64,000 nucleotides of DNA from Bacillus sp. REN3 (GTDB lineage Bacteria > Bacillota > Bacilli > Bacillales > Cytobacillaceae): positions 1 through 64,000 of the forward strand of contig NZ_JAERSD010000008.1 of assembly GCF_017912555.1 (NCBI RefSeq), read 5' to 3'. The notes under the pieces are model-generated. The model saw nothing but the letters and a program-made list of their open reading frames with translations. It did not search any database and had not been told where the DNA came from. Position numbers and translations under genes: made by a program. Positions 25,024-33,828 of the stretch are shown piece after piece (position 1 is the stretch's first letter; every line of letters begins with the position of its first letter).

Positions 25024-25435
25024 TGTTTTCACCCTGCTTTTCTTTTACGATTTCCCGCCATTCAAGGTCGCCTCTCTCGATCCCTTTTATGAGGATTTCC
25101 GCAGTCCCCATATTTGTTGCAAGCGGTACCGAGTATACGTCACAAAGCCTTACGAGTGCGGTGACATCAGGCTCATGAGGCTGTGCTGTAAGCGGGTCCC
25201 GAAAGAAAAAGATCGCGTCCATCCTATTATTAGCAATCCTGGCGCCGATTTCTTGATCTCCTCCGAGCGGGCCAGACTGGAAACGATGAATTTTCAGCCC
25301 GGTTGCTTCAATGATCCTCAAGCCAGTAGTCCCAGTCGCGAACAGCTTATGCTGATCGAAAATATGTTTGTATGCAACGGTGAAGGCCACCAAATCATCT
25401 TTTTTCTTATCATGGGCTATTAAAGCAATATTCAT
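25013..25435 (-). CDS. mgsA: Methylglyoxal synthase
   Basis: A 140-residue enzyme converting dihydroxyacetone phosphate to methylglyoxal and phosphate. Conserved elements are [13 protein letters not shown], the phosphate loop ATGTTGLRI and [15 protein letters not shown] with the catalytic Asp. The start at 25435 (MNIALIAHD) is used; the longer frame lies within dapB. It lies directly upstream of the bacillithiol genes, whose product helps detoxify methylglyoxal. Confidence 0.96.
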   Translation of the reverse strand: MNIALIAHDKKKDDLVAFTVAYKHIFDQHKLFATGTTGLRIIEATGLKIHRFQSGPLGGDQEIGARIANNRMDAIFFFRDPLTAQPHEPDVTALVRLCDVYSVPLATNMGTAEILIKGIERGDLEWREIVKEKQGENNEA

Positions 25436-25445
25436 AGTTTCACCA

Positions 25446-26246
25446 CTATTCAATGATATTTTCCAATCCATAAACAAATCCATCCATTTTCATGACCGTA
25501 TCCACAGCCAGCTTTACACCTGACATGAACGAAGTGCGATTATATGAGTCATGGCGGATGGTAAGTGTCTGGCCATCTGCGCCAAACATCACTTGCTGGT
25601 GGGCAATCAAGCCTGGCAGCCTTACAGAATGGATGTGCATTCCTCCGTAGTTTGCTCCCCGCGCTCCATCCATTGTTTCCTTTTCATCCGGGTGTCCCTG
25701 TTTTTTTGCCTCTCTGACTTCTGAAATCATTTGTGCGGTCTTTACTGCTGTTCCTGAAGGGGCATCGAGCTTCCGGTCATGGTGAAGCTCAATGATTTCC
25801 ACATCTTTGAAGTACCTGGCAGCCATTTTTGAAAATTTCATCATCAATACCGCACCAATAGCAAAGTTCGGGGCGATGATGCAGCCAGTTTCCCTTTCAG
25901 AACACAGCCTCTCAAGCTCCTCAAGGTCTCCCTTGGAAAATCCAGTCGTTCCAACTACCGGGCGAACCTTATAGTCCAGGGCTGTCTTTGTATGGAACAT
26001 TCCAACTTCAGGTGTTGTTAAATCAATAAGGACATCCGGCCTTACTTCTTGCAGGCATTTTTCCAAATCTGTATACACTAATGCCTCCGAATCGGGAAAA
26101 CCCTCCAGCTCTCCTACTTTCATTCCTCCATGTTTCCTGTCCACAACCGCGGCAAGTTCATACTGATCCGTATTCAGCACTAGATGCACGGCTTCTCTTC
26201 CCATTCTGCCGCGTGGCCCCGCAACAATAATTCTCACTTTTTCCAT
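25446..26246 (-). CDS. dapB: 4-hydroxy-tetrahydrodipicolinate reductase
   Basis: A 266-residue NAD(P)H-dependent enzyme of the diaminopimelate and lysine pathway, which also supplies dipicolinate precursors in sporulating cells. The N-terminal Rossmann motif is [13 protein letters not shown] (the usual GxxGxxG form). The catalytic segment is [22 protein letters not shown], and [19 protein letters not shown] follows. It ends 10 bases before mgsA begins, and ypjD lies 14 bases upstream. Confidence 0.97.
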   Translation of the reverse strand: MEKVRIIVAGPRGRMGREAVHLVLNTDQYELAAVVDRKHGGMKVGELEGFPDSEALVYTDLEKCLQEVRPDVLIDLTTPEVGMFHTKTALDYKVRPVVGTTGFSKGDLEELERLCSERETGCIIAPNFAIGAVLMMKFSKMAARYFKDVEIIELHHDRKLDAPSGTAVKTAQMISEVREAKKQGHPDEKETMDGARGANYGGMHIHSVRLPGLIAHQQVMFGADGQTLTIRHDSYNRTSFMSGVKLAVDTVMKMDGFVYGLENIIE

Positions 26247-26259
26247 ATTTCGCTCTCCT

Positions 26260-26592
26260 TTAGCTGTCTTTCCTTGTCCAGCGATCTTTATCCCTGGTAT
26301 TGAATTTATCCATCACCCTGTTATGGGCCGTCTCTAAATCAATGTCCAATGAATTGGCCATGCAAATAAGGACGAAGAGCATATCCCCAAGCTCCTCTTC
26401 GATTGTCTTTTCATCCTCATCATGTTTTTTTGGTTTTTCTCCATAAAAATGGTTCACTTCGCGTGCAAGTTCACCCAGCTCTTCAGTCATCCTGGCGAGC
26501 ATTGCCAGAGGGCTGAAGTATCCTTCCTTGAATTGGCTTATATAAGAGTCAACTTCTTGCTGGAGATCTTTCACCGTTTTATTCTTGACCAA
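26260..26592 (-). CDS. ypjD: MazG-type nucleotide pyrophosphohydrolase YpjD
   Basis: A 110-residue all-alpha NTP pyrophosphatase. The metal site is formed by the two glutamate-rich helices in [17 protein letters not shown] and [23 protein letters not shown], as in MazG and RS21-C6 proteins. The natural substrate is not known. It starts at TTG 26592 after GGGGTGAAG. It is the first well-defined gene of the ypjD-dapB-mgsA-bshB1-bshA-cca-birA string. Confidence 0.92.
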   Translation of the reverse strand: MVKNKTVKDLQQEVDSYISQFKEGYFSPLAMLARMTEELGELAREVNHFYGEKPKKHDEDEKTIEEELGDMLFVLICMANSLDIDLETAHNRVMDKFNTRDKDRWTRKDS

Positions 26593-26920
26593 ACTACTTC
26601 ACCCCAACCTGGTATGTATACTATTCTCTTTCGATGTTAGCTTAATGGACTGCCTTTGACAAATATTTTTTATTTCTTCAGTATCGCATTGGCTGCTCCC
26701 TTCAAGCCGTTATCAATTAGCATTGCCCTGGCGGCCTTTATTTTATATAATAACTCTGTTGACGAACATTGTTGATTACAGGGAAAACATGAATGCTTTT
26801 CTGGAAATCCAAACAAAGCAGGTGTCAGTTCTTCTCCCTTTCACAACATTGTTTACGTTTCCTGTCTATTTAAATCGATAAAGAAAAAGAAATCGTCTTC
26901 TTTTAATGGGAGGAATCGCT
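26593..26920. other. Divergent intergenic region between ypjD and the YitT-family gene
   Basis: This 328-base gap must hold the promoters of two divergent units. TATACA-like and TATATA-rich stretches occur at about 26619-26627 and 26742-26752, but I see no full promoter. It also contains the possible 52-residue frame at 26670-26828. Confidence 0.4.
26670..26828 (-). CDS. Possible 52-residue protein upstream of ypjD (CTG start)
   Basis: An open frame of 52 codons bounded by an upstream stop. Its only well-placed start is CTG 26828, five to six bases after AAAGGGAG. The sequence looks protein-like: Cys residues spaced C-x2-C-x3-C in HSCFPCNQQCSS, then an amphipathic helix TELLYKIKAARAMLIDNGL ending AILKK. 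It lies 77 bases above ypjD on the same strand. The helix loosely resembles the first helix of Spo0E-type phosphatases but lacks their SQELD motif. I do not recognise the family. Confidence 0.35.
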   Translation of the reverse strand: MTPALFGFPEKHSCFPCNQQCSSTELLYKIKAARAMLIDNGLKGAANAILKK

Positions 26921-27793
26921 TTGCTGTATGGGTTAAAACTAAAAAACATCCTATTCATCCTGCTCGGTGCAGCCATTTTTTCATTTGGCCTAGTCCACTT
27001 CAATATCCAGAACAACCTGGCTGAAGGCGGATTCACCGGAATAACGCTTCTTCTCTATTTTGTTTTCGGCTGGTCTCCTTCCATTACCAACCTGCTTCTC
27101 AATCTTCCGTTATTCTTTATAGGCTGGAAACTGCTTGGCCGCAATGTTTTTATTTATACGATTATCGGGACGGTAGGGGTATCGATCTTTTTAGGGATTT
27201 TCCAAAAATATCAAATCGATATGCCATTGTATGAGGATTTGTTTTTAGCCGCACTGTTCGCTGGTGTTTTCATTGGTAGCGGGCTTGGCATCATCTTCCG
27301 TTTTGGAGGCACAACAGGGGGTGTCGATATCATTGCCCGTCTTGCCCATAAATACATGGGGTGGACGATGGGACGGACGATGTTCATGTTCGATTTCGCT
27401 GTCATTACTTTGTCGCTTCTTACTTATCTGGATTATCGGGAAGCGATGTACACTCTCGTCGTCGTTTTCATCGGTGCCAGGGTGATTGACTTCATGCAGG
27501 AAGGTGCCTATGCAGCGAGAGGAGCAATGATCATTTCTGAGAAGAATGAAGAAATTGCTGCAAAAATCATGGAGGAAATGGACAGGGGTGTCACTAGCCT
27601 GAAAGCAATAGGCTCCTACACAAAAATGGAGCGCAATGTTTTATATTGCGTTGTAGCCAAAAATGAAATTGTCAAGCTGAAGAACGTTATCACCGCAGTA
27701 GACCCCCACGCTTTCGTTTCTGTGACAGTTGTCCATGACGTCTTAGGAGAGGGCTTCACACTTGATGAAAACAAACTTCCGCTAGAAAGGTAA
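26921..27793 (+). CDS. ypjC: YitT family membrane protein
   Basis: A 290-residue protein with about five or six membrane segments in the first 185 residues (for instance ILFILLGAAIFSFGLVHF, LFLAALFAGVFIGSGLGIIF) and a cytosolic C-terminal DUF2179 domain (GAMIISEKNEEIAAKIMEEMDRGVT). The GGTTGGVDIIARL loop is typical of YitT proteins; their function is unknown. GGGAGG sits seven bases before TTG 26921, so I take TTG rather than the ATG that contains this site. The location corresponds to ypjC of B. subtilis. Confidence 0.88.
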   Translation: MLYGLKLKNILFILLGAAIFSFGLVHFNIQNNLAEGGFTGITLLLYFVFGWSPSITNLLLNLPLFFIGWKLLGRNVFIYTIIGTVGVSIFLGIFQKYQIDMPLYEDLFLAALFAGVFIGSGLGIIFRFGGTTGGVDIIARLAHKYMGWTMGRTMFMFDFAVITLSLLTYLDYREAMYTLVVVFIGARVIDFMQEGAYAARGAMIISEKNEEIAAKIMEEMDRGVTSLKAIGSYTKMERNVLYCVVAKNEIVKLKNVITAVDPHAFVSVTVVHDVLGEGFTLDENKLPLER

Positions 27794-27819
27794 AACAGAA
27801 TCGGAAGTGTAACGCCAAT

Positions 27820-27852
27820 GCGTGGGTCCGCTGACTGGATCCGCGTTTTTTC
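27820..27852 (+). terminator. Terminator of the YitT-family gene
   Basis: The stem GCGTGGGTCC / GGATCCGCG (two wobble or mismatch pairs) is followed by six T. Confidence 0.75.
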
Positions 27853-27866
27853 ATATTCTTAAGTAG

Positions 27867-28001
27867 CCTCTGTTCCCTCCCGGACTGCCAAACTCCGCCT
27901 AAACCATAAGCGTAACCCTGCATTAGGGGACACGAAACAGAGGGTGATTTTCCTTACGGGTGCTGCCGCTAGTCCGTACGGCCCGCTTCCTTTTAAATCA
28001 C
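27867..28001. repeat. Two adjacent inverted repeats of unknown role
   Basis: CCTCTGTT at 27867-27874 pairs with AACAGAGG at 27936-27943. Immediately after, GTGATTT at 27944-27950 pairs with AAATCAC at 27995-28001, with CCGTACGG between them. No frame with a ribosome binding site is present. The remainder of the gap up to 28090 shows nothing. Confidence 0.4.
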
Positions 28002-28091
28002 TCCTCCCCTTCATTGTGTGCTGCCAACACTTCGGGATTTAACCATATAATCCATGTCCGTTTCCATCCCATTTAACTTACAACCGCAAAC

Positions 28092-28121
28092 AAAAAAACG
28101 CTGTTGAGAACAGCGTTTTTT
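28092..28121. terminator. Bidirectional terminator below the metallopeptidase gene
   Basis: A perfect stem (ACGCTGTT-GAG-AACAGCGT) has A and T tracts on the two sides. Confidence 0.9.
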
Positions 28122-28165
28122 AAACAAATATGATTCAGCAAGGAGTTTGTACACCTTTTTTTTCC

Positions 28166-28840
28166 CTATTCCTCTCTTGTCATGCCAGTGTAGATCAACA
28201 CAAGGCGGACAAGCTCGAGGACCGCAACCGCTGCAGCCGCTACATATGTCAACGCGGCAGCACTCAGTACCTTCCTTGTTTCCCTTTCCTCGTCATTCCG
28301 GATGATCCCATTCGACACTACCAAATCCATTGCCCGGTTAGATGCATTGAATTCGACAGGCAGTGTGATGATCTGGAAGACAACTGCAGCCGCCATGAAA
28401 ATGATACCGAGCAGCAGCATTCCAGTGAGGTTCGCCAGGATTCCAATCATAATCAGGATCCAGGAAAAGTTGGAACCAAGGTTTGCCACCGGCACAAGGG
28501 CATGGCGGAAACGGAGGAATGCATAATCCTGGGCATCCTGGATGGCATGTCCTACTTCATGGGCAGCGATGGCAGCTGCTGCGACCGAATGTCCATGGAA
28601 GTTTTCAGTAGACAGGCGGACCACTTTGGATCGTGGATCATAGTGGTCGCTTAAATAACCTTGTGTTTCTTCGACCCCGACATTGTATAAACCGTTGTCA
28701 TCAAGGATTTTACGGGCGACTTCGGCTCCAGCCATCCTGGATGAAGAAGCAACCTGTGAATATTTCTTGTAAGTCCCTTTAACCCTGAATTGGGCCCAAA
28801 GAGGGATTAAAATTATAATCGCAAAGTATATTAGATACAA
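28166..28840 (-). CDS. YugP-type neutral zinc metallopeptidase
   Basis: A 224-residue membrane protein of the Zn_peptidase_2 family. It has an N-terminal membrane segment, the zinc motif AAHEVGHAIQ (HExxH) near residue 95, and three further membrane helices. The segment EFNASNRAMDLV probably supplies the third ligand or membrane-side helix. Substrates are unknown. It starts at TTG 28840 behind TAGGAGG, so ATG-only gene finding would miss the true start. It is followed by a strong terminator and stands apart from ypjB upstream. Confidence 0.9.
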   Translation of the reverse strand: MYLIYFAIIILIPLWAQFRVKGTYKKYSQVASSSRMAGAEVARKILDDNGLYNVGVEETQGYLSDHYDPRSKVVRLSTENFHGHSVAAAAIAAHEVGHAIQDAQDYAFLRFRHALVPVANLGSNFSWILIMIGILANLTGMLLLGIIFMAAAVVFQIITLPVEFNASNRAMDLVVSNGIIRNDEERETRKVLSAAALTYVAAAAVAVLELVRLVLIYTGMTREE

Positions 28841-28900
28841 TTAAGAACCTCCTAACAGCTCTAGTTGTTAGTTATATTTTAATGACCCTGTTGATGGGTG

Positions 28901-29695
28901 TCAATTTTTCCGCTCTTTTTGGATGTTCTTAGCCTTTTCCCTGTCTCCGATATATTTTCTCCAGCCAACATAAGATAATGTAAGGACAATGATGCTTCCA
29001 GTCGAAATCATCACCCACCACAATGATGGGTCCGCTTCATCCTCTGCCATTTCATCAAATAGTGTTTGAAGATCAGCTTCGAGCAATTCCAGTTCAGCCT
29101 GGCTCGAGGGTTCAGAAAGAACATGAGGCCGATAGTGGTCGATGAAGTTGACTTTGGCATCTATTTTCTGGATCCTTTCTGGAGTTATATCAATTTTCAT
29201 GCTGGGATGGATCATATTATAAAGGGACAAGAAAGTGTTCAGGCTAGTATGGAAGCGGTCGTTATTCCCATCATATGCAGCTTTTCTCACATCACTGAAT
29301 ACTGTCATGATCGGTCCTTCCATCTCTGTCCATAAGGGCTGGTTGGTGGAAGCAATCGCATCGATGACCAGCCTGAACTTTGTAACCCGATTCATCCGTT
29401 CAGCATATCCCATATCAGGACTTGCAGCAGCTGTCACTGCTTCATCATGGGCCACTGTGATAATCCTGAGTTCATCCATTGAAAAAGGTTTGCCACTGCC
29501 TGTAGCGGCAAGAAACTCCTCTGAAAAATGCCTCAGCAGCCTATTGGCATCATCATACCGTTGCAGCTTCACCATTTGCAAGGCCTCATCAGAAATTTGG
29601 TCCAGTCTTTCAACAGGTGACGTTTGTTCTGCATATGCTGTGAAAGGCGCAAACAAGAGCAGCACCGAAAATAAAAAGAGATATTTTGCTTTCAT
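28901..29695 (-). CDS. ypjB: Sporulation protein YpjB
   Basis: A 264-residue exported protein with a signal peptide (MKAKYLFLFSVLLLFAPFTAYA), a helical outside domain of about 200 residues and a C-terminal membrane anchor (WWVMISTGSIIVLTLSYVGW) with a short basic tail. This is the layout of the YpjB family, reported to be needed for efficient sporulation in B. subtilis. The ATG at 29695 follows GAGGGGGG. It is adjacent to ypjA and in the same orientation as the qcr operon, as in B. subtilis. Confidence 0.88.
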   Translation of the reverse strand: MKAKYLFLFSVLLLFAPFTAYAEQTSPVERLDQISDEALQMVKLQRYDDANRLLRHFSEEFLAATGSGKPFSMDELRIITVAHDEAVTAAASPDMGYAERMNRVTKFRLVIDAIASTNQPLWTEMEGPIMTVFSDVRKAAYDGNNDRFHTSLNTFLSLYNMIHPSMKIDITPERIQKIDAKVNFIDHYRPHVLSEPSSQAELELLEADLQTLFDEMAEDEADPSLWWVMISTGSIIVLTLSYVGWRKYIGDREKAKNIQKERKN

Positions 29696-29764
29696 TCCTG
29701 TCCCCCCTCTAAATACTATTAATATGTATGAGAGAGTGGACAAGGATAGACCATAATTTGTTGA

Positions 29765-30370
29765 CTACCTAAACGTTTTCATGGTCAGTGTCAATCGGTT
29801 CCGGCGCATACCGAAGTAATAGGCGATTCCAATCGAAAGAATGCTCAGCCAGAATGTAAAATAACCAATTTCATTCATATAGGAATCGAGCGTATGGTAC
29901 CTTGGCATCATCTTGAACACATAGTCAATGATTTCGTTGTGGAGGACAACGATTGCCGCTACAGCCAAATGCCATCCCTTCATGCGGTAGAACGGAGCAT
30001 ATAGCACGCCTTCAAGCGCCATCGCAAAATGGGAGCCCATCAACATCAAGCCTATTAAATCAAGATGGCCAGAAACAAAATAGACGAGCAGATTCATCAC
30101 CACAGCCCATATCCCGTATTTGAACAGGCTGACAATCGCCAGCGCTTCCATCAACGGCCAGTTTTTACCCAACAAGAAGGCAGCAAGAACAAATACGAAA
30201 AACAAGCTTGCTGTCGGGCTGTCAGGAACGAACAGCAGAAATATGGGAGGAGTGTCAGCAAGCTGGTATCGGTACCAATAGTAGCCATAGGCTGTTCCCA
30301 ATACATTCACCCAAAAGAGCAGCCAAAGAACTGAGCGATTCCCTAAAATAGGATAGATTCTTTTAATCAT
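29765..30370 (-). CDS. ypjA: YpjA family membrane protein (DUF1405)
   Basis: A 201-residue protein with about six membrane helices and little outside the membrane. Typical stretches are NRSVLWLLFWVNVLGTAYGYYWY and the closing IGYFTFWLSILSIGIAYYFGMRR. The family is usually beside qcrC in Bacillaceae and has no established function. It is separated from qcrC by a terminator and about 135 bases. Confidence 0.88.
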   Translation of the reverse strand: MIKRIYPILGNRSVLWLLFWVNVLGTAYGYYWYRYQLADTPPIFLLFVPDSPTASLFFVFVLAAFLLGKNWPLMEALAIVSLFKYGIWAVVMNLLVYFVSGHLDLIGLMLMGSHFAMALEGVLYAPFYRMKGWHLAVAAIVVLHNEIIDYVFKMMPRYHTLDSYMNEIGYFTFWLSILSIGIAYYFGMRRNRLTLTMKTFR

Positions 30371-30464
30371 CTTTTTTCTCCAATCGAAAATCTTCTATCA
30401 CTAGTATGGCAATAAAAAGGATCAAAAACAAACACACTTCAATCCTTTATGCATGGCCATCCGG

Positions 30465-30496
30465 AAAAAGAGCCTGCAAGTGACCTTGCAGGCTCT
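30465..30496 (-). terminator. Terminator of qcrABC
   Basis: A twelve-pair stem (AGAGCCTGCAAG / CTTGCAGGCTCT) is followed by TTTTT on the minus strand. Confidence 0.92.
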
Positions 30497-30505
30497 GGTT
30501 CAATG

Positions 30506-31264
30506 TTACTTGCTCAAGTTGTCAATGAACTCGGAAAGTGTTTTTAGCTCTTCGTCAGTCCCTTTGAAGACTGCGGGCATGCTGCCCTTACCATTCTTGG
30601 CAACGTCGGCGATTTCGTCTGCTGACATTTTTGAATCAACCAGGCTTGGCGCAGCTGCCCCGCCGGCAAGTTCGCCGCCATGGCATGAAGTGCAGGTTTG
30701 TGCCTGGGCAATCTTGTACCCATCTGAGTTCTTGTCAATCTGAACGTCAGAAATCTCGCCTTGCTTCTTGGCAGCTTCCCAGTCGTGTGTCGCAACTGAT
30801 TCCCATGTCAAATAAAAAACGGAAGCAACTGCCAAAAGCATGAAACCTGTCGCAAGCGGACGTCTTGACGGACGCCGTTCAGGGCCGCGGTCAATGAATG
30901 GAGCGAGCAACAGGGCACCGAAAGCAAGCCCCGGGATGACCATTGCTCCAATTACTGTATAAGGACCTGAAGCATATGAATATTTAAGCAATTGATATAA
31001 GAATAAGAAATACCAGTCTGGCAGCGGAATGTAACCTGTGTCCGTAGGATCGGCAATCCTTTCAAGCGGAGACGGATGAGCAATTGTCAGGCTCAAGTAT
31101 CCAATCAGGAAAACCGCTCCAACCAACCATTCTTTCAACAGGAAGTTTGGCCAAAACGCTTCCGTTTTACCAGGGTATTCCGAGTAGTCTTTCGGAATGT
31201 TAGGCTTTCGTTCAGCCGGAACCCGAGAGTCCCCAACGAACTTCATACCTTTACCACGATGCAT
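30506..31264 (-). CDS. qcrC: Menaquinol:cytochrome c reductase, cytochrome b/c subunit
   Basis: A 252-residue subunit of the bc complex. The first 160 residues are the C-terminal (subunit IV-like) part of cytochrome b with three membrane helices, including the PDWYFLFLYQLLKY motif (PDWY replaces PEWY) of the quinol site. The last 80 residues are a cytochrome c domain with CTSCHGG and an axial Met in MPAVF. This fusion is typical of Bacillus. ATG at 31264 follows AAGGAGGGG. It is the last gene of qcrA-qcrB-qcrC. Confidence 0.96.
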   Translation of the reverse strand: MHRGKGMKFVGDSRVPAERKPNIPKDYSEYPGKTEAFWPNFLLKEWLVGAVFLIGYLSLTIAHPSPLERIADPTDTGYIPLPDWYFLFLYQLLKYSYASGPYTVIGAMVIPGLAFGALLLAPFIDRGPERRPSRRPLATGFMLLAVASVFYLTWESVATHDWEAAKKQGEISDVQIDKNSDGYKIAQAQTCTSCHGGELAGGAAAPSLVDSKMSADEIADVAKNGKGSMPAVFKGTDEELKTLSEFIDNLSK

Positions 31265-31331
31265 CGAGCAATCCCCTCCTTTTTTTCCGTATCGTTGAAC
31301 GGAAATTTAACCGCTCAACTTATTGATGATT

Positions 31332-32006
31332 TTACAATGGACCTGAAATACCTTGCTTACGGATCATGATGAAGTGCGCGCCCATCAAGCCAAGAAGCGC
31401 TCCTGGCAGGAAGAAGACGTGAATCGCAAAGAATCTCGTCAAAGTCTGCGCTCCAACAATTGTTGAGTGACCGGAAAGCAGCGTTTTGACATAAGGCCCA
31501 ATCAAAGGAACTGCTTCAGCGATTTGCAGGGTAACTTTCGTAGCGAATAACGCTTTCATATCCCAAGGAAGCAAATATCCAGTCAAACCCAATCCAAGCA
31601 TGACGAAGAAAATAAGTACTCCGACAATCCAGTTCAGTTCACGCGGTTTCTTATAAGCGCCCTGGAAAAACACTCGAAGTGTATGTAAGAACATCATGAC
31701 GATTACAAGACTTGCTCCCCAGTGGTGCATGCCACGGACGATTTGTCCAAAAGCAACCTGGTTTTGAAGATAGTAGACAGATTGCCACGCATTTTTGATA
31801 TCCGGAACATAATACATCGTCAGGAACATTCCGGAGAGAATCTGTATGACTGTGATGAAGAATGTCAGACCCCCGAAGCAGTACACGAACGCAGAAAAGT
31901 GATGCGCAGGGTTAACGTGCTCAGGTACTTCATGGTCTGCGATATCGCGCCACAAAGGCGTAATATCTAAACGTTCATCTACCCAATCGTAAATTTTGTT
32001 TAACAA
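31332..32006 (-). CDS. qcrB: Menaquinol:cytochrome c reductase, cytochrome b subunit
   Basis: A 224-residue cytochrome b6-type subunit with four membrane helices. Haem ligand histidines lie in RGMHHWGASLVIVMMFLHTLRVF and in the C-terminal RFFAIHVFFLPGALLGLMGAHF. It catalyses quinol oxidation together with the Rieske protein. It starts at TTG 32006 behind GGAGGCG, four bases after qcrA. Confidence 0.96.
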   Translation of the reverse strand: MLNKIYDWVDERLDITPLWRDIADHEVPEHVNPAHHFSAFVYCFGGLTFFITVIQILSGMFLTMYYVPDIKNAWQSVYYLQNQVAFGQIVRGMHHWGASLVIVMMFLHTLRVFFQGAYKKPRELNWIVGVLIFFVMLGLGLTGYLLPWDMKALFATKVTLQIAEAVPLIGPYVKTLLSGHSTIVGAQTLTRFFAIHVFFLPGALLGLMGAHFIMIRKQGISGPL

Positions 32007-32009
32007 TGA

Positions 32010-32516
32010 TTACGCCTCCTTCCGTGGTTCGGCTTTTCCTAAATACAGCAGCCCATCTTTTTCCTTTGTTGGATAAACATCAAGCGGCGCCAATGGCGGT
32101 GTGCCAGGCACGTTTGTTCCATCCTTTTCATAAAGGCCATAGTGGCAAGGACAGAAGAACATGTTAGGATTCTTTTTATCCGTGTTCCAGCCTACAACAC
32201 ATCCAAGGTGCTTACACACAGGAGAAAGAGCCACAATTTTCCCTTCCTCATCCTTGAAAACCCATGCTGTACCTGTTTCTTCGGATTCATACCACGCATC
32301 TTTTTGTGTGAATGTAAAGTCAACACGCTGCGGTTCTTTCGTAATATCTGCGACTTTGAGCTTAGTCGCGACAAAGTCTCCCGCGTCTTCGCCTTTCAGC
32401 ACAGGATCGACGGCAAAACGAACCATTGGCATCAGCATCCCTGCTGCCATGAAACCGCCTACACCTGTAAGAGTATAGTTCAAGAATTGACGTCTTGAAA
32501 CACGATGCTTGCTCAC
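32010..32516 (-). CDS. qcrA: Menaquinol:cytochrome c reductase, Rieske iron-sulphur subunit
   Basis: A 168-residue Rieske protein. The N terminus SKHRVSRRQFLNYTLTGVGGFMAAGML is a twin-arginine signal anchor. The [2Fe-2S] ligands and disulphide are in CKHLGCVVGW and CPCHYGLYEKDG. GTG start at 32516 behind GAGGGGGG. It is the first gene of the qcr operon and follows a sigma-A-like promoter. Confidence 0.96.
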   Translation of the reverse strand: MSKHRVSRRQFLNYTLTGVGGFMAAGMLMPMVRFAVDPVLKGEDAGDFVATKLKVADITKEPQRVDFTFTQKDAWYESEETGTAWVFKDEEGKIVALSPVCKHLGCVVGWNTDKKNPNMFFCPCHYGLYEKDGTNVPGTPPLAPLDVYPTKEKDGLLYLGKAEPRKEA

Positions 32517-32622
32517 GCTTTTCCCCCCTCTATTCCCAAGTTAAGTCCCCAACGGACATAAATTAAACACATTTTAAAACTAGGACATAACCATGATATA
32601 TCAATCTTCAGACAAAATCAAT

Positions 32623-32652
32623 ATAATACTATGTTGAAAACATTTTTTGCAA
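32623..32652 (-). promoter_or_regulatory. Sigma-A-type promoter of qcrABC
   Basis: On the minus strand TTGCAA (32652-32647) and TATTAT (32628-32623) are 18 bases apart, giving a start near 32616 and a leader of about 100 bases. Confidence 0.55.
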
Positions 32653-32666
32653 TGATAAAACTAACA

Positions 32667-33131
32667 TCATTCCTTAACTTCGTGCCACTTCTGGGTGAAT
32701 AGGCCCAGCAACTGCTTTACCTGGTCTTCTACAATCGAAATCTTTTGCTGCTCCTGCATGTGCTCTAAGGGCAAAGACGGAATCCAGATCAAAGAGCCTG
32801 CCAGGTCTTTCTCATGCTGTTTCCAGCTGCTGTCACAGGTAATATGGAAGATATACTTGAATTGTTTGTCAAGCAAAGAATTTTCCCAACCCTGTAAAGC
32901 ATGAAGATTGTTTGGATTGTCCCTTATGTAGGAGAAACCGGGCAACAGGAAAATCCGCCCTTTGAATTGTTTTTCCAGCTGAGTTGTAAGCAAGGAAGCA
33001 AATTCGGCCATGCCTGCAAATCCCTTCATATCATCATCAAAGGAGATTGGAAAAAGTGGGATTATCGCTGTATCCACATACTCCGCTGCTTTCTCATACA
33101 TTTCAATGTCTGCCGCTATCCATTTCATCAT
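32667..33131 (-). CDS. ypiF: YpiF family protein (DUF2487)
   Basis: A 154-residue soluble protein. DUF2487 features include MKWIAADIEMYEKAAEYVDTAIIPLFPI at the start and LEKQFKGRIFLLPGFSYI. Function is unknown. Either of two adjacent ATGs may be the start, after GGAGTTGG. It lies between ypiB and the qcr promoter, the conserved ypiA-ypiB-ypiF-qcrABC order of Bacillaceae. Confidence 0.88.
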   Translation of the reverse strand: MMKWIAADIEMYEKAAEYVDTAIIPLFPISFDDDMKGFAGMAEFASLLTTQLEKQFKGRIFLLPGFSYIRDNPNNLHALQGWENSLLDKQFKYIFHITCDSSWKQHEKDLAGSLIWIPSLPLEHMQEQQKISIVEDQVKQLLGLFTQKWHEVKE

Positions 33132-33204
33132 ACCAACTCCATTATCAAATAATCTTTACTATCATATCATTACCGATTGCCTGTTCCCAACATAATCCGC
33201 GCAA

Positions 33205-33234
33205 AATAAAAAGCCTGCTTTTAAAAAGCAAGGC
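33205..33234 (-). terminator. Terminator of ypiA-ypiB
   Basis: The minus-strand stem GCCTTGCTTTT / AAAAGCAGGC (one mismatch) is followed by TTTTTATTTT, just below the ypiB stop. It separates ypiB from ypiF. Confidence 0.85.
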
Positions 33235-33235
33235 A

Positions 33236-33787
33236 TCATGAATTGACTGTACCTAATTTTTTCAATTGTTCTGTAAGTTTGGCGAAAGCTTCCTGGTCCT
33301 GGCTGTCCAGTGCCTCGTCAATCAAGTTCATCAGCTTCTCTTTATGGAATCGATGGATACTCTCCTCCAAAAACCGTTCCGCTACGATTTTGTCGCTTTC
33401 ACTTATTTGCAGCTGGCCCGGCATATACGGATTCTCTTCAAGTACCGCAGCAAACTGATGTGCTTTGTTCGAAGCATGGAAGTTAAGCTGGATATAGATT
33501 TCTTCCTCCCTGTTCAAACGGATGTCATGGAACGACTTTTCTGCATCTGTCGTCATCACATTTTCCTTGAAAAAACGGAAAGGTACTTCATCGACACAGT
33601 GGGTGGACATGATCAATCCACGTGGACAATACTGGGCGTTTTCCACAAAATGCACTTTCTCCATCAGCTGGTCATGACTCATCAAATAGTTAAGGATCCA
33701 AACACATTCCCGCCTTTTCAGCTGATAATGGTTCAAAAACCAGCGGATAAAATCCTTTTTCTCATTGACAGATACAGGGGTTGTCAT
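33236..33787 (-). CDS. ypiB: YpiB family protein (UPF0302, with IDEAL domain)
   Basis: A 183-residue soluble protein. Residues about 1-120 form the UPF0302 domain ([30 protein letters not shown]). The C-terminal part has a short IDEAL domain around [21 protein letters not shown], which names itself by sequence. The biochemical role is unclear. The ATG at 33787 follows GAGGAGGG. The ribosome binding site lies in the 41-base gap after ypiA. Confidence 0.88.
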   Translation of the reverse strand: MTTPVSVNEKKDFIRWFLNHYQLKRRECVWILNYLMSHDQLMEKVHFVENAQYCPRGLIMSTHCVDEVPFRFFKENVMTTDAEKSFHDIRLNREEEIYIQLNFHASNKAHQFAAVLEENPYMPGQLQISESDKIVAERFLEESIHRFHKEKLMNLIDEALDSQDQEAFAKLTEQLKKLGTVNS

Positions 33788-33828
33788 TTTTGAATCCCTC
33801 CTCTGCAAAACAAAATTTTTGTTGGGAT

